A stretch of 64,000 nucleotides of DNA from Curtobacterium flaccumfaciens (GCF_004361695.1 NZ_SNVW01000006.1:151275-215274); one strand, 5' to 3'; shown: positions 33,418 to 42,386, numbered from the stretch's first letter. The notes: generated by a model not told the origin, from the letters alone. Numbers and translations are program-made.

Positions 33418-34119
33418 GTGAGCGAGACGACCGACGCACCGCCCGTGTCGCAGACCAGCCAGCTCTACGACAACCTGCGGTCCGCGATCCTGACGCTCGA
33501 GATCGCCCCGGGCGAGCGGATCTCCGAACGCGGGCTCGAGGCGCGTTTCCACGCGTCGCGCACGCCCGTCCGCGCAGCGCTCTCGCGGCTCGAGCGCGAG
33601 GGGCTCATCCTGCACGAGGGCCGCTCGTGGACGGTCACCCCGATCGACCTCGACGAGATCGCCTCGCTCGCCGAACTCCGCGGCGTGCTCGAACCCGCCG
33701 CCGCACGCCTCGCCGTCGGCCGCGCGTCTGAGGCCCAGCTCGCCGAGGTCCGAGCGCACCTCGACACCCTCCGTCCGACGCCCGACCAGCAGGCCGGCAT
33801 CCGGATGGGCTCGACGTTCCACCTCGACCTGGCAGCGCTCGGCGGCAACCGGTTCATCACGGACGCGATCGCCGACGCGCTCACACGCCTCGAGCGCACC
33901 CGGTGGATCGAGGTGCGCACGCCAGAGGCCCGCGACGCCGCGTGGGAGGAGCACAGCGCGATCATCGACGCCGTGCGGGACGGCGACGGTGACCGGGCTG
34001 CCGAACTCCTCGCAGCGCACGTCGCGGGCACGAACGACCGGTTGCTCGCGTGGATCGCGCAGGAGCGCCGCCGACTCCGCGGAGCGGGCATGGCGATCGT
34101 CGGCGCGACCGAACGCTGA
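33418..34119 (+). CDS. GntR-family regulator (FadR/FCD subfamily)
   Basis: A 233-residue regulator. The N-terminal winged helix is YDNLRSAILTLEIAPGERISERGLEARFHASRTPVRAALSRLEREGLI (given in parts; ERGLEARFHASRTPVR is the recognition region). The C-terminal all-helical FCD domain has ELRGVLEPAAARLAVGR, FHLDLAALGGNRF and EHSAIIDAVRDGDGDRAAELLAAHV, with the metal/ligand histidines expected in FCD domains. It should bind the tandem TGGTATACCA site upstream and repress both itself and the MFS gene until its ligand, probably a carboxylic acid or sugar acid, is present. Confidence 0.92.
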   Translation: MSETTDAPPVSQTSQLYDNLRSAILTLEIAPGERISERGLEARFHASRTPVRAALSRLEREGLILHEGRSWTVTPIDLDEIASLAELRGVLEPAAARLAVGRASEAQLAEVRAHLDTLRPTPDQQAGIRMGSTFHLDLAALGGNRFITDAIADALTRLERTRWIEVRTPEARDAAWEEHSAIIDAVRDGDGDRAAELLAAHVAGTNDRLLAWIAQERRRLRGAGMAIVGATER

Positions 34120-34179
34120 GCCGCGGCTCGGACGTCACGCCGAACGCTGCGCAGGCCTCGAGCCGACCGCGGCGCGGGC

Positions 34180-34332
34180 CTACGGTCTCGCGGCGTCCTC
34201 GGCGGCGTCGATCTGGTCGAAGATCCACGCCGTGCTGCCGTCGGAGTGGTCGAGCAGCGCGTCCTTGACCTCTTGCTCGTCGGTGTTCTGCCTCTGGGAG
34301 AGCTTGCTCCCGGAACGTGTCGACTGTGACAT
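34180..34332 (-). CDS. Small 50-residue acidic protein
   Basis: A 50-codon reading frame beginning MSQSTRSGSKLSQRQNTDEQ and ending IDAAEDAARP. It is supported by AAGGA 7 nt before the ATG at 34332 and by codon use like the neighbours (G/C in most third positions). The C-terminal half is acidic (EVKDALLDHSDGSTAWIFDQIDAAEDAA in parts) and predicted helical. It has no signal peptide or membrane segment. I do not recognise it. It is convergent with gntR. Confidence 0.55.
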   Translation of the reverse strand: MSQSTRSGSKLSQRQNTDEQEVKDALLDHSDGSTAWIFDQIDAAEDAARP

Positions 34333-34569
34333 GGACTGTCCTTCCCTGCGTGTGTGGGCATCGTGGTGACGCGGGCTTCCTGCCCGCCGGTGCGCTTCCT
34401 CACGGGACGTACTGAGGTCGTGACAGTGTCCCGCCGCTCATCCGCAGAACGCAAGGGGTTTCCACGACCTGTGGAGAAGACGTCGCCGACGCCTGCCTAG
34501 GATGGTCCGGCCGCCGGCTCGCGGCACGAGGCAGTGGACGTCACGCAGGCGTCGGACGGGAGGCACGGC

Positions 34570-35673
34570 TTGGCCGAGCAGCGCACGGCGCCTCCCACGG
34601 TCTACGACGTCGCGTCCGCGGCCGGCGTGTCGATCGCCACGGTCTCGCGCGTGCTGCGCACGCCGGGCGCCGTCCGCGAGGGCACGCGGGACCGCGTGCA
34701 AGCGGCGATCCGGACCCTCGGCTACGTCCCCTCCGGCAATGCCCGCGCCCTTGCCGGCAAGCGCACCGGCGTGGTCGGACTCCTGCTGCCCGGGTTCGAC
34801 GTCGTGCCCGACGAACGACCGGACCTCGTCACCGACGGCGGCGTCCGGGTCGTCGACGACCGCCGACACGTGACGCAGCCGTTCTCGTCCAACCTGTACT
34901 TCGACGAGGTCCTGCGCGGCGCCGAGACCGAGGCGTGGCAGCGCGGCCTGGCGCTCATGGTCGCCGCCGGTCGTGGCTCGTCGCGCGACGTCATCGTCAA
35001 CGACGTCGCGGGCCGGGTCGACGGCCTGGCCGTCCTCGCGCAGACGGTGCCGGACGACCTGCTCGAGCACGTCGCCAGACGCATCCCGGTCGTGGTGCTC
35101 GCGGACGACCGGCGCTCGCACGGCTTCGACTCCGTGAGCGTCGACAACGCCGCCGGCATGCGTACCATCGGCGCCCACGTCATCGGGCGGCTCGGCATCC
35201 GATCGCTGGTGTACCTGGCCGGGCCGATCGACTCACCCGACGACATGGAACGGTCTGCGGGGTTCCGGCAGGCGCTCGACGACCACGGGGTGCCGCCCGC
35301 GTCCGTGCGGGTCGTGCACGGTGACTTCGGTCGGGTGCGGGCGCGCGAGCTCGCCGCGCAGCTGCTCGACGGCGCCGAGGTCCCGCGGGCGATCGTCTGC
35401 TCGAACGACCAGTCCGCGCTCGGGGTGCTCGACGCCGCCGGGGCTCGCGGGGTGCGCGTGCCGGAGGACCTCGTCGTCACCGGCTTCGACGGCATCGACG
35501 CCGGTCGGTTCTCGGCGCCCCCGCTGACGACCGTGCACCAGCCGATGGGAGAGCTCGGGCGCGCGGCGGTCCGGGCGATCGTCGACCGGCTCGAGCGGCG
35601 CGAGGGCGCTCCGCGCGCGATGCGTCTGCCCGTCGAGGTCCTGCTCCGCGAGAGCTGCCCCCCGTCCCTCTGA
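34570..35673 (+). CDS. LacI-family regulator of the beta-glucoside operon
   Basis: A 367-residue LacI-type repressor. The helix-turn-helix is VYDVASAAGVSIATVSRVLR, with hinge YVPSGNARALAGKRTG; the effector domain ends in FDGIDAGRFSAPPLTTVHQP. The TTG start at 34570 follows GGGAGG; a GTG at 34534 is also in frame. The effector domain is longer than usual near the N-terminus (DVVPDERPDLVTDGGVRVVDDRR). It lies directly upstream, in the same direction, of the transporter/glucosidase operon, whose promoter contains a LacI-type operator at 35922-35937, so it is probably the operon's repressor. Confidence 0.9.
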   Translation: MAEQRTAPPTVYDVASAAGVSIATVSRVLRTPGAVREGTRDRVQAAIRTLGYVPSGNARALAGKRTGVVGLLLPGFDVVPDERPDLVTDGGVRVVDDRRHVTQPFSSNLYFDEVLRGAETEAWQRGLALMVAAGRGSSRDVIVNDVAGRVDGLAVLAQTVPDDLLEHVARRIPVVVLADDRRSHGFDSVSVDNAAGMRTIGAHVIGRLGIRSLVYLAGPIDSPDDMERSAGFRQALDDHGVPPASVRVVHGDFGRVRARELAAQLLDGAEVPRAIVCSNDQSALGVLDAAGARGVRVPEDLVVTGFDGIDAGRFSAPPLTTVHQPMGELGRAAVRAIVDRLERREGAPRAMRLPVEVLLRESCPPSL

Positions 35674-35680
35674 CCCCGCC

Positions 35681-35727
35681 GCCCGCCCCGCCCGCGCCGC
35701 CCGCGCCGCCCGCGCCGCCCGCGCCCG
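35681..35727 (+). repeat. 9-bp GC tandem repeat
   Basis: About four copies of CCGCGCCGC and variants lie immediately after the lacI stop. Such repeats are prone to slippage. No coding function is apparent. Confidence 0.7.
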
Positions 35728-35777
35728 AACGCCTGCCCCGCCCCGCACGCCCGCACCGCCGCGCGCCGCCCGCCTGT

Positions 35778-35834
35778 CGAGATCGCACAATGTGTCGCTC
35801 TCGCACCCGGCCTCCGGCTCTTCGTGCGATCTCG
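35778..35834. repeat. Palindrome, CGAGATCGCAC type
   Basis: Perfect 11-bp arms CGAGATCGCAC (35778-35788) and GTGCGATCTCG (35824-35834) lie 35 nt apart. GCACAA follows the left arm, recalling the palindrome at 22101. It lies between the regulator gene and the operon promoter. Confidence 0.65.
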
Positions 35835-35909
35835 GCGAACGTGAGCGGCACGTCGTGCCCCCTCCCCACGTGCCGCCCCCGCAAACAAACGCCGCGACCG
35901 CGCACCCGC

Positions 35910-35938
35910 TTGCAGAACGCGATGTAAGCGCATACATT
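35910..35938 (+). promoter_or_regulatory. Promoter with embedded LacI operator for the beta-glucoside operon
   Basis: TTGCAG (35910-35915) and TACATT (35933-35938) are spaced 17 bp apart. The operator ATGTAAGCGCATACAT (35922-35937) fills the spacer and the -10. The core TGTAAGCGCATACA is close to common LacI-family sites (TGTAAGCGCTTACA). Repressor binding would block polymerase directly. Confidence 0.75.
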
Positions 35939-35975
35939 GTCTCGGTACCCACTCGACACGGAGGTCGACCGAGCA

Positions 35976-37718
35976 ATGACGCTTCCCCCACAGCGCGCGC
36001 GCGGGCAGCTTGACCCACGCACCCCGGCCACCCGCCGCGGTCGGCGCAGCCGCATCATCGCGGCCATCGCCGGCATGGCGGTCGTGGCCCTCGTGGCCAC
36101 CGGCTGCAGCATCCAGGTCCGTTCCCAGCCGGACCCGAGCATCGGCAAGGACACGATGCTCATCAACGCGGACCACGGCAACCCGCTGTTCGACCGCAAC
36201 TTCAACCCGTACATCGCGAACGCCCGCACGGCGTCGAAGTGGATGTACGAGCCCCTCATCGAGGTGAACCCCCTCGACGGCAAGCGCAACCCGTGGCTCG
36301 CGAGCTCCTGGTCGCAGCCCGACGCCAAGACGATCGACATGACGATCCGCAGCGGCGTCGAGTGGTCGAACGGCGACGCGTTCAGCGCGAAGGACGTCGT
36401 CTTCACCTTCGACCTGCTGAAGAAGTTCCCCGCCATGGACGTCAAGGGCGCCTGGCAGCACATCGACACGATCGAGCAGCGGGGCGACCACGTCGTCTTC
36501 CACCTCAAGAGCGAGGACGTCCCGAGCCTGACGATCATCGGGCAGACGTACATCCTCGGCGAGCAGCACTGGGGCAAGGTCAAGGACCCGACCACGTGGC
36601 GCGACCCGAACCCGGTGGGCACCGGCCCGTTCGTGCTCGGCAACTACACCGACCAGCAGTACTCGATGGACAAGAACAAGCGGTACTGGCAGGCCGACAA
36701 GATCGCCATCAAGCACCTCATCCTGCCGGCGACGAACACGCAGCTCGACACCGTCACGCGCGGCTACGACTGGGCGTACTCCTTCATCTCCGACGTGAAG
36801 GGCACCTGGGGTGCTGCATCGAAGACGAACACGTACTGGTTCCCGCCGGGCGGTGTGATCGGCCTCATCCCGAACCTCACGAAGGCGCCGTACAACGACA
36901 TCAACGTCCGCCGGGGCATCTCGCTCGCGCTCGACCGTGACGACATCGCCGAGACCGCGACCGAGGGCAACCTCAAGGCCGCGGCGCAGACCGGGCTGAT
37001 CCTGCCGAACCAGGAGCAGTACGTGAACCCGGACATCGCCGACAAGGGCGTGATCACGCAGGACGTCGCCGCCGCGAAGGCGAGCTTCGCGAAGTCCGGC
37101 TGGGTCGAGCAGGGCGGCAAGATCGTCAAGGACGGCAAGCAGCTCGAGATCACGATCACCACGGCGAACGGCTACTCCGACTGGCTCCGCGCCGCGCAGG
37201 AGGTCCGTCGCGACCTCACCGCCATCGGCGTCAAGGTCACGATCAGCGCACCGCAGCCCGCCGGCTACCAGCAGGCCATCAACAACGGCACGTTCGACAT
37301 GGCGATGGGCGGCATGGGCAACGGCGACGTCTACCAGGCGTTCAACTCCCTGCTGAGCTCCGACTTCTACCAGCCGGTCGGCAAGTCGACGGTGAACAAC
37401 TACGAGCGGTACAAGAACGCCGACACGCAGAAGCTGCTCGACGAGTACAAGGCCACCACGGACCCGGCGGAGCAGCAGGAGATCCTCGACCAGCTCCAGG
37501 AGGTCGTCTACAACGACCTGCCCGTGATCGGGATGTACTACGGCGGCCTCTGGGGACTGTTCAACACCAGCAAGTTCGTCGGCTGGCCCAGCGCGGAGGA
37601 CCCGTACATGGCACCGCAGAACTACGACTCGGCTCCGCTGCTCATCTTCTCCAAGCTGCGGCTGCGGGACAGCGCCGCCGGTCAGAAGATCCTGAAGGAA
37701 CAGGACGAAGCCAAGTGA
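35976..37718 (+). CDS. Family 5 (oligopeptide-type) substrate-binding lipoprotein
   Basis: A 580-residue binding lipoprotein. An arginine-rich N-terminus leads into AGMAVVALVATGC, with the acylated cysteine at about residue 44. The mature protein follows the OppA/DppA pattern (NFNPYIANARTASKWMYEPLIEV, MTIRSGVEWSNGDAFSAKDVVFTFDLLKK). In actinobacteria and Thermotogales, proteins of this family often bind beta-linked oligosaccharides, and the GH1 glucosidase downstream suggests such a ligand here. ATG 35976 follows GGAGGTC. Its stop overlaps the permease start (GTGA). Confidence 0.92.
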   Translation: MTLPPQRARGQLDPRTPATRRGRRSRIIAAIAGMAVVALVATGCSIQVRSQPDPSIGKDTMLINADHGNPLFDRNFNPYIANARTASKWMYEPLIEVNPLDGKRNPWLASSWSQPDAKTIDMTIRSGVEWSNGDAFSAKDVVFTFDLLKKFPAMDVKGAWQHIDTIEQRGDHVVFHLKSEDVPSLTIIGQTYILGEQHWGKVKDPTTWRDPNPVGTGPFVLGNYTDQQYSMDKNKRYWQADKIAIKHLILPATNTQLDTVTRGYDWAYSFISDVKGTWGAASKTNTYWFPPGGVIGLIPNLTKAPYNDINVRRGISLALDRDDIAETATEGNLKAAAQTGLILPNQEQYVNPDIADKGVITQDVAAAKASFAKSGWVEQGGKIVKDGKQLEITITTANGYSDWLRAAQEVRRDLTAIGVKVTISAPQPAGYQQAINNGTFDMAMGGMGNGDVYQAFNSLLSSDFYQPVGKSTVNNYERYKNADTQKLLDEYKATTDPAEQQEILDQLQEVVYNDLPVIGMYYGGLWGLFNTSKFVGWPSAEDPYMAPQNYDSAPLLIFSKLRLRDSAAGQKILKEQDEAK

Positions 37719-38695
37719 AGTACATCCTCCAGAAACTCGTCCTCTTCGTCCTGACCCTCTGGGCCGCGGTCACGCTGAACTTCGTGCTCCCGCGCCTCAT
37801 GCCGGGCAGCCCGACCGACGCCGCCCTGGCGAAGCTCAGCCAGAACGGCCCGGTCACCGACGCCACCAAGAGAGCCATCGAGGCGCAGCTCGGCGTGCCG
37901 AGCGGCAACCTCTGGGACCAGTACGTCAGCTACCTCCACCAGGTCATCACGCTGGACTTCGGGACGAGCTACACGTTCTACCCGCAGCCGGTCGGTGACC
38001 TCGTCGCCCGGGCGCTGCCGTACACGCTGATCCTCGTCGGCCTGGTCACGATCATCGCCTTCGTGCTCGGCACCCTCATCGGTGTCGGCGCAGCGTGGAA
38101 GCGCGGCACCTGGCTCGACTCGCTGCCGACGCTGTCGGGGAGCTTCATGTCGACGTTCCCGTACTTCTGGACGGCGCTGCTCCTGCTGTTCTTCCTCGGC
38201 TACGTGCTGCACTGGTTCCCGACGACGGGCGCCTACTCGGCCACGACGACACCCGGTCTGAGCGGCGCGTTCATCGGCGACGCCCTGCAGCACGCGGTGC
38301 TGCCGGCGGTCACGATCCTGGTGACGAGCCTCGGCGGCTGGATCATCGGCATGCGCAACGCGATGATCAACACGCTCGGCGACGACTACGTGACCTTCGC
38401 CGAGGCGAACGGTCTCCGCGGACGCACCGTGGCGATCCGGTACGCGGCCCGCAACGCGATCCTGCCGAACCTGACCGGCTTCGGGCTGGCGCTCGGTGGC
38501 GTGGTCGGCGGCTCGGTGCTCGTCGAGCAGGTGTTCGGCTACCCGGGCATCGGCTACCTGCTGTTCAACGCCGTGATCGGCCAGGACTACCCGCTCATGC
38601 AGGCCCTCTTCCTGATGATCACCGTGTCGGTGCTCATCGCCAACTTCATCGTGGACGTCCTCTACGGCGTCCTGGACCCGAGGACACGACGATGA
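37715..38695 (+). CDS. ABC transporter permease, DppB/OppB type
   Basis: A 326-residue permease of the first type in Opp/Dpp systems. It begins YILQKLVLFVLTLWAAVTLNFVLPRLMPGSP and has six membrane helices. Its EAA loop is in DDYVTFAEANGLRGRTVAIRYAARNAILP. It starts at GTG 37715 overlapping the binding-protein stop. It pairs with the DppC-type gene after a 58-bp gap containing a small hairpin (GGGCGG/CCGCCC, 38710-38727). Confidence 0.93.
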   Translation: MKYILQKLVLFVLTLWAAVTLNFVLPRLMPGSPTDAALAKLSQNGPVTDATKRAIEAQLGVPSGNLWDQYVSYLHQVITLDFGTSYTFYPQPVGDLVARALPYTLILVGLVTIIAFVLGTLIGVGAAWKRGTWLDSLPTLSGSFMSTFPYFWTALLLLFFLGYVLHWFPTTGAYSATTTPGLSGAFIGDALQHAVLPAVTILVTSLGGWIIGMRNAMINTLGDDYVTFAEANGLRGRTVAIRYAARNAILPNLTGFGLALGGVVGGSVLVEQVFGYPGIGYLLFNAVIGQDYPLMQALFLMITVSVLIANFIVDVLYGVLDPRTRR

Positions 38696-38753
38696 TCCGC
38701 AACTCGCGATGGGCGGCGTGCTCCGCCCACAACCACCACCCGAGGACGCGCCG

Positions 38754-39710
38754 ATGACCAACAACGCAACCGTCGCCGTGCGGACCCAGGACACGCAACA
38801 GAACCAGAACGACGAGCACCGGGCTCCGTCCAAGCTCAAGTCAGCCGGCCGCCAGTTCGGCGTCGTCTGGTCGAACTCGAAGGCCCGGATCGGCATCATC
38901 ATCCTCGGCGTCTTCGTGCTCGTCGCGATCTTCGCCCCGCTCCTGGCCCCGTACGGTGCCAGCCAGAACGGCTTCGCCCGGTCCGCCGACGCGACCGCCG
39001 CGCACTGGATGGGCACCACCGCCGCCGGCGAGGACGTCCTGTCCCAGATCATCTACGGCGCCCGCATCTCGGTCATGGTCGGCGCGGTCGCGGGCATCCT
39101 GTCCACGCTCGTGGCCGTCGCGATCGGCCTCAGCTGGGGGTACGTCCGCGGCTGGATCGCCGAGGTCATCGGGTTCATCGTGAACCTCTTCCTCGTGATC
39201 CCGGGCCTGCCGCTCATGATCGTCATCGCGGCGTACCTGCAGAACGGCGGCATCGCGGTGATCATCGCGGTCATCGTCGTGACCGGCTGGGCGTGGGGCG
39301 CTCGCGTCCTGCGCAGCCAGACGCAGTCGCTCCGTGGTCGGGACTTCGTCACCGCCGCGCAGTTCTCCGGTGAGGGCGCGACCCGCATCGTGTTCCGCGA
39401 GATCCTGCCGAACATGACGTCGCTCATCGTGGGCTCGTTCTTCGGTGCGGCCACGAGCGCGATCCTCGCCGAGGCGGGCCTCGAGTTCCTCGGGCTCGGC
39501 GACTCGTCGATCGTCAGCTGGGGCACGATCCTCTACTGGGCGCAGAACTCCAACGCGCTGCTCACCGGTCAGTGGATCCTGCTGTTCGCACCGGGCCTCT
39601 GCATCGCCCTCCTCGCGATGAGCCTGACCCTGATCAACTTCGGCGTCGACGCCGTGTCCAACCCGCGGCTGCGCGAGGGCGCGCGCCGGAAGAAGGAGAA
39701 GACCGCATGA
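38754..39710 (+). CDS. ABC transporter permease, DppC/OppC type
   Basis: A 318-residue permease of the second Opp/Dpp type. A cytoplasmic N-terminal segment is followed by ARIGIIILGVFVLVAIFAPLLAPYG, then HWMGTTAAGEDVLSQIIYGARIS, the hallmark of this permease group. The EAA loop is in LRGRDFVTAAQFSGEGATRIVFREILPNM. ATG at 38754 follows GAGGA; an ATG at 38709 is in frame but lacks a ribosome site. Its stop overlaps the ATPase start. Confidence 0.93.
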   Translation: MTNNATVAVRTQDTQQNQNDEHRAPSKLKSAGRQFGVVWSNSKARIGIIILGVFVLVAIFAPLLAPYGASQNGFARSADATAAHWMGTTAAGEDVLSQIIYGARISVMVGAVAGILSTLVAVAIGLSWGYVRGWIAEVIGFIVNLFLVIPGLPLMIVIAAYLQNGGIAVIIAVIVVTGWAWGARVLRSQTQSLRGRDFVTAAQFSGEGATRIVFREILPNMTSLIVGSFFGAATSAILAEAGLEFLGLGDSSIVSWGTILYWAQNSNALLTGQWILLFAPGLCIALLAMSLTLINFGVDAVSNPRLREGARRKKEKTA

Positions 39711-41506
39711 GCGGGTCGCGTGCACCGCAACCAGCAGACGGCCTGGAGGCGCGGGACGGCGCCGCCACGCGCCTCCCGTCCGATGCCACGAACGGAACGG
39801 ACGACGTCCTGCTCGACGTCCGCAACCTGTCGGTCGTCTACGAATCCGCCGGCCAGGAGGCCGTCCAGGCCGTCGACCACGTGTCGTTCAGCCTGCGGAA
39901 GGGCGAGTTCGTCGGCCTGGTCGGCGAGTCCGGCTCGGGCAAGTCGACCCTCGGCTACGCGCTCACCCGGCTGCAGAAGCCGCCGGCGCGCACCAACGGC
40001 GGCAACATCGTCTTCGCCGGGCACGACATCCGTGACCTCGACGACGAGGCGCTGCGCCAGCAGCGCCAGGGTGGCTTCGCGATGGTGCTGCAGTCCGGCA
40101 TGAACGCGCTCAACCCGGTGCGGACCATCCGGAACCACTTCATCGACATCTTCAAGGCGCACGGCCACGTGTCGCGCGATCGCTGGGACGCCCGGATGAA
40201 GGAGCTCATCGGCAAGGTGAAGCTCCCCGCGTCGATGCTGGCGCGCTACCCGGGGGAGCTCTCCGGTGGCATGCGGCAGCGCGTGTCGATCGCCCTGGCG
40301 CTCTCGCTCGAGCCGCGCCTCATGGTCTTCGACGAGCCGACGACTGCGCTCGACGTCCTCGTCCAGCACGCGGTGATGGACACGATCATCGAGCTGCAGC
40401 GGACCGAGGGGTTCACCGCGGTCCTCATCAGCCACGACCTCGGCATCGTGCTCGAGGCCACCGAGCGCGTCCTCGTCATGCACGAGGGACGCATCGTCGA
40501 GGACAACGACTCGAAGTCGATCCTGCGCGACCCGCAGGACGAGTACACGCAGATGCTGCTGTCGCACTACGCCGACCCGCGCGCCGAGGTGGTGAGCCTG
40601 CCGGGCTTCCCGGACCGGTCGGCGCGAGCGGCGTCGGGTGCGAAGCGGCAGGAGACCACCTCGTCCTTCAGCACCGTCGGATCGCGCGAGCGTTCCGCGG
40701 CGAAGAACCCGATCGTGGTGTCCGATCTGGTGAAGACCTACGCCCCGCCGCGCCGCGGTGAGGACCCGGTCCGTGCGGTGCGCGACGTGTCGTTCACCCT
40801 CGAGCCCGGGCAGTCCCTCGCCCTCGTCGGGCAGTCCGGGTCGGGCAAGTCGACCATCGCGAAGATGCTCACCGGCGTCGAGAAGCCGACCTCGGGAACC
40901 GTCCGCTTCGGCGACCTCGACGTGGCGCGACTCGGCCGGCGCGGTCTCCGCGACCTCCGGTCCGAGGTGCAGATGGTCTTCCAGGACCCGTACGCCGCGC
41001 TCAACCCGCTGCACACGGTCGAGTACACGCTGACGCGGCCGGTCGTGAACTACACCGGCCTGAAGGGGCGGGACGCTCGTCGTCGGGTCCTCGAACTCCT
41101 CGACACCGTGGGCCTCACCCCGGTGGAGCAGTTCGCGCAGAAGCTCCCGCACCAGCTGTCCGGCGGGCAGCGGCAGCGCGTCGTCATCGCCCGCGCGCTC
41201 GCGTCCGACCCGCAGGTGATCATCGCCGACGAGCCCGTCTCGATGCTCGACGTGACCCTGCGTGCCGGCGTGCTCGCCCTCCTCGAGGACCTGCGCGAGC
41301 AGTGGGGCGTCTCGCTCCTCTACATCACGCACGACCTGCTGAGTGCCCGACTCATCACCGACGACATCATGGTGCTGCACGACGGCGCCGTGGTGGAACG
41401 GGGCCGCACGGCCGAGGTGCTGCAGAACCCGCAGGACTCGTACACGATCGACCTGCTCGACGCGGTGCCGAACCCGCGGCGGGCGCTCGTGGAAGGACGA
41501 CCATGA
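39707..41506 (+). CDS. Fused double ATPase of the Opp/Dpp-type transporter (DppD-DppF)
   Basis: A 599-residue cytoplasmic protein containing two ABC domains that are usually separate subunits. The first has VGESGSGKSTL, LSGGMRQRVSIALAL and VFDEPTTALDV (about residues 70-220); the second has VGQSGSGKSTIA, LSGGQRQRVVIARAL and IADEPVSMLDV (about residues 375-520). It drives the two permeases. GAAGGAGAAG lies just before the ATG at 39707. The first 30 residues (GLEARDGAATRLPSD) are encoded by a copy of the GGAGGCGCG palindrome. Its stop overlaps the hydrolase ATG. Confidence 0.94.
   Translation: MSGSRAPQPADGLEARDGAATRLPSDATNGTDDVLLDVRNLSVVYESAGQEAVQAVDHVSFSLRKGEFVGLVGESGSGKSTLGYALTRLQKPPARTNGGNIVFAGHDIRDLDDEALRQQRQGGFAMVLQSGMNALNPVRTIRNHFIDIFKAHGHVSRDRWDARMKELIGKVKLPASMLARYPGELSGGMRQRVSIALALSLEPRLMVFDEPTTALDVLVQHAVMDTIIELQRTEGFTAVLISHDLGIVLEATERVLVMHEGRIVEDNDSKSILRDPQDEYTQMLLSHYADPRAEVVSLPGFPDRSARAASGAKRQETTSSFSTVGSRERSAAKNPIVVSDLVKTYAPPRRGEDPVRAVRDVSFTLEPGQSLALVGQSGSGKSTIAKMLTGVEKPTSGTVRFGDLDVARLGRRGLRDLRSEVQMVFQDPYAALNPLHTVEYTLTRPVVNYTGLKGRDARRRVLELLDTVGLTPVEQFAQKLPHQLSGGQRQRVVIARALASDPQVIIADEPVSMLDVTLRAGVLALLEDLREQWGVSLLYITHDLLSARLITDDIMVLHDGAVVERGRTAEVLQNPQDSYTIDLLDAVPNPRRALVEGRP
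39737..39781. repeat. Dispersed palindrome, GGAGGCGCG family, copy inside ATPase coding sequence
   Basis: The left arm GACGGCCTGGAGGCGCG (39737-39753) and right arm CGCGCCTCCCGTCC (39768-39781) surround a GC-rich centre. It is read as ADGLEARDGAATRLPS near the protein's N-terminus, before the first ABC domain. The same peptide would arise from other genomic copies read in that frame. Confidence 0.75.
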
Positions 41507-42375
41507 CCACCCTGCACGACTTCCCGACGGTCCCGCCGTTCGGGCACCTGCCCACCCCTGACGGCGTCGACGTCGTCGGCGTCGACCTGCCGATCGGCCG
41601 GCTCACCGCGTACCGCGTCGTCCCGACCGGTCCATCGAAGGGCACGGTGCTCATCGTCCCCGGCTACACCGGTTCGAAGGAGGACTGGCGGACCTTCCTG
41701 CCCGTCCTCCGCGACGCCGGGTGGACCGCGGTCGCGATCAGCCGCCGCGGCCAGGCCGACTCGGCAGCGCCGACGGAGCCCCGCGACTACTCGCTCGACG
41801 ACGAGGCAGCGGACGTCGTCCGGGTCGCCCGGCTGCTCGACGACGGCGCCCCCGTGCACCTCATCGGGCACTCGCTCGGCGGCGTGATCGTGCGCGCCGC
41901 AGCGATCCAGGACCCGTCGGCGTTCCGCGACGTCGTGCAGTTCTGCTCCGGGCCGTACGGCTGGCCGTACCGCAAGGTCACCGAGCTGACGATCATGCGC
42001 GACACCGGCGGCAACAACCGGCAGCTGTTCGACTCGACCAACCCGCTCTGGGCGTACCGGCCCGACGAGGAGCTCCCCGACGACGTCCGGATGGTCCGCG
42101 ACCGCTTCGACGCGACGAGCCCGCTCAGCGTCATCGCCGGCGCGCACATCCTCGAGGACCACACCGACGCCTCCGACGAACTCCGCGCCACCGGCCTGCC
42201 GGTCCTGGTCACGCACGGCGAGTGGGACGGCGCCTGGCCGATCCCGTGGCAGCGCGAGATGGCCGAGCGCACCGGGGCCGCGTACGAGGTCATCCCGGAG
42301 AGCTACCACGGCCCCCAGGTCGAGAACCCGCAGGGGACGGTCGAGGTCTTCGACACGTTCCTCTCTGCCCACTGA
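41503..42375 (+). CDS. Alpha/beta hydrolase
   Basis: A 290-residue alpha/beta-hydrolase-fold protein. The nucleophile elbow is HLIGHSLGGVIVRAAA (G-x-S-x-G, serine near residue 125), the oxyanion region is LIVPGYTGSKEDW, the acid lies in VLVTHGEWDGAWP and the histidine in PESYHGPQVENP. It probably removes acyl groups, perhaps from acetylated or feruloylated oligosaccharides brought in by the same operon. It overlaps the ATPase gene (ATGA) and precedes the glucosidase gene by 11 bp. The substrate is inferred from context only. Confidence 0.88.
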   Translation: MTTLHDFPTVPPFGHLPTPDGVDVVGVDLPIGRLTAYRVVPTGPSKGTVLIVPGYTGSKEDWRTFLPVLRDAGWTAVAISRRGQADSAAPTEPRDYSLDDEAADVVRVARLLDDGAPVHLIGHSLGGVIVRAAAIQDPSAFRDVVQFCSGPYGWPYRKVTELTIMRDTGGNNRQLFDSTNPLWAYRPDEELPDDVRMVRDRFDATSPLSVIAGAHILEDHTDASDELRATGLPVLVTHGEWDGAWPIPWQREMAERTGAAYEVIPESYHGPQVENPQGTVEVFDTFLSAH

Positions 42376-42386
42376 AAGGCACCATC

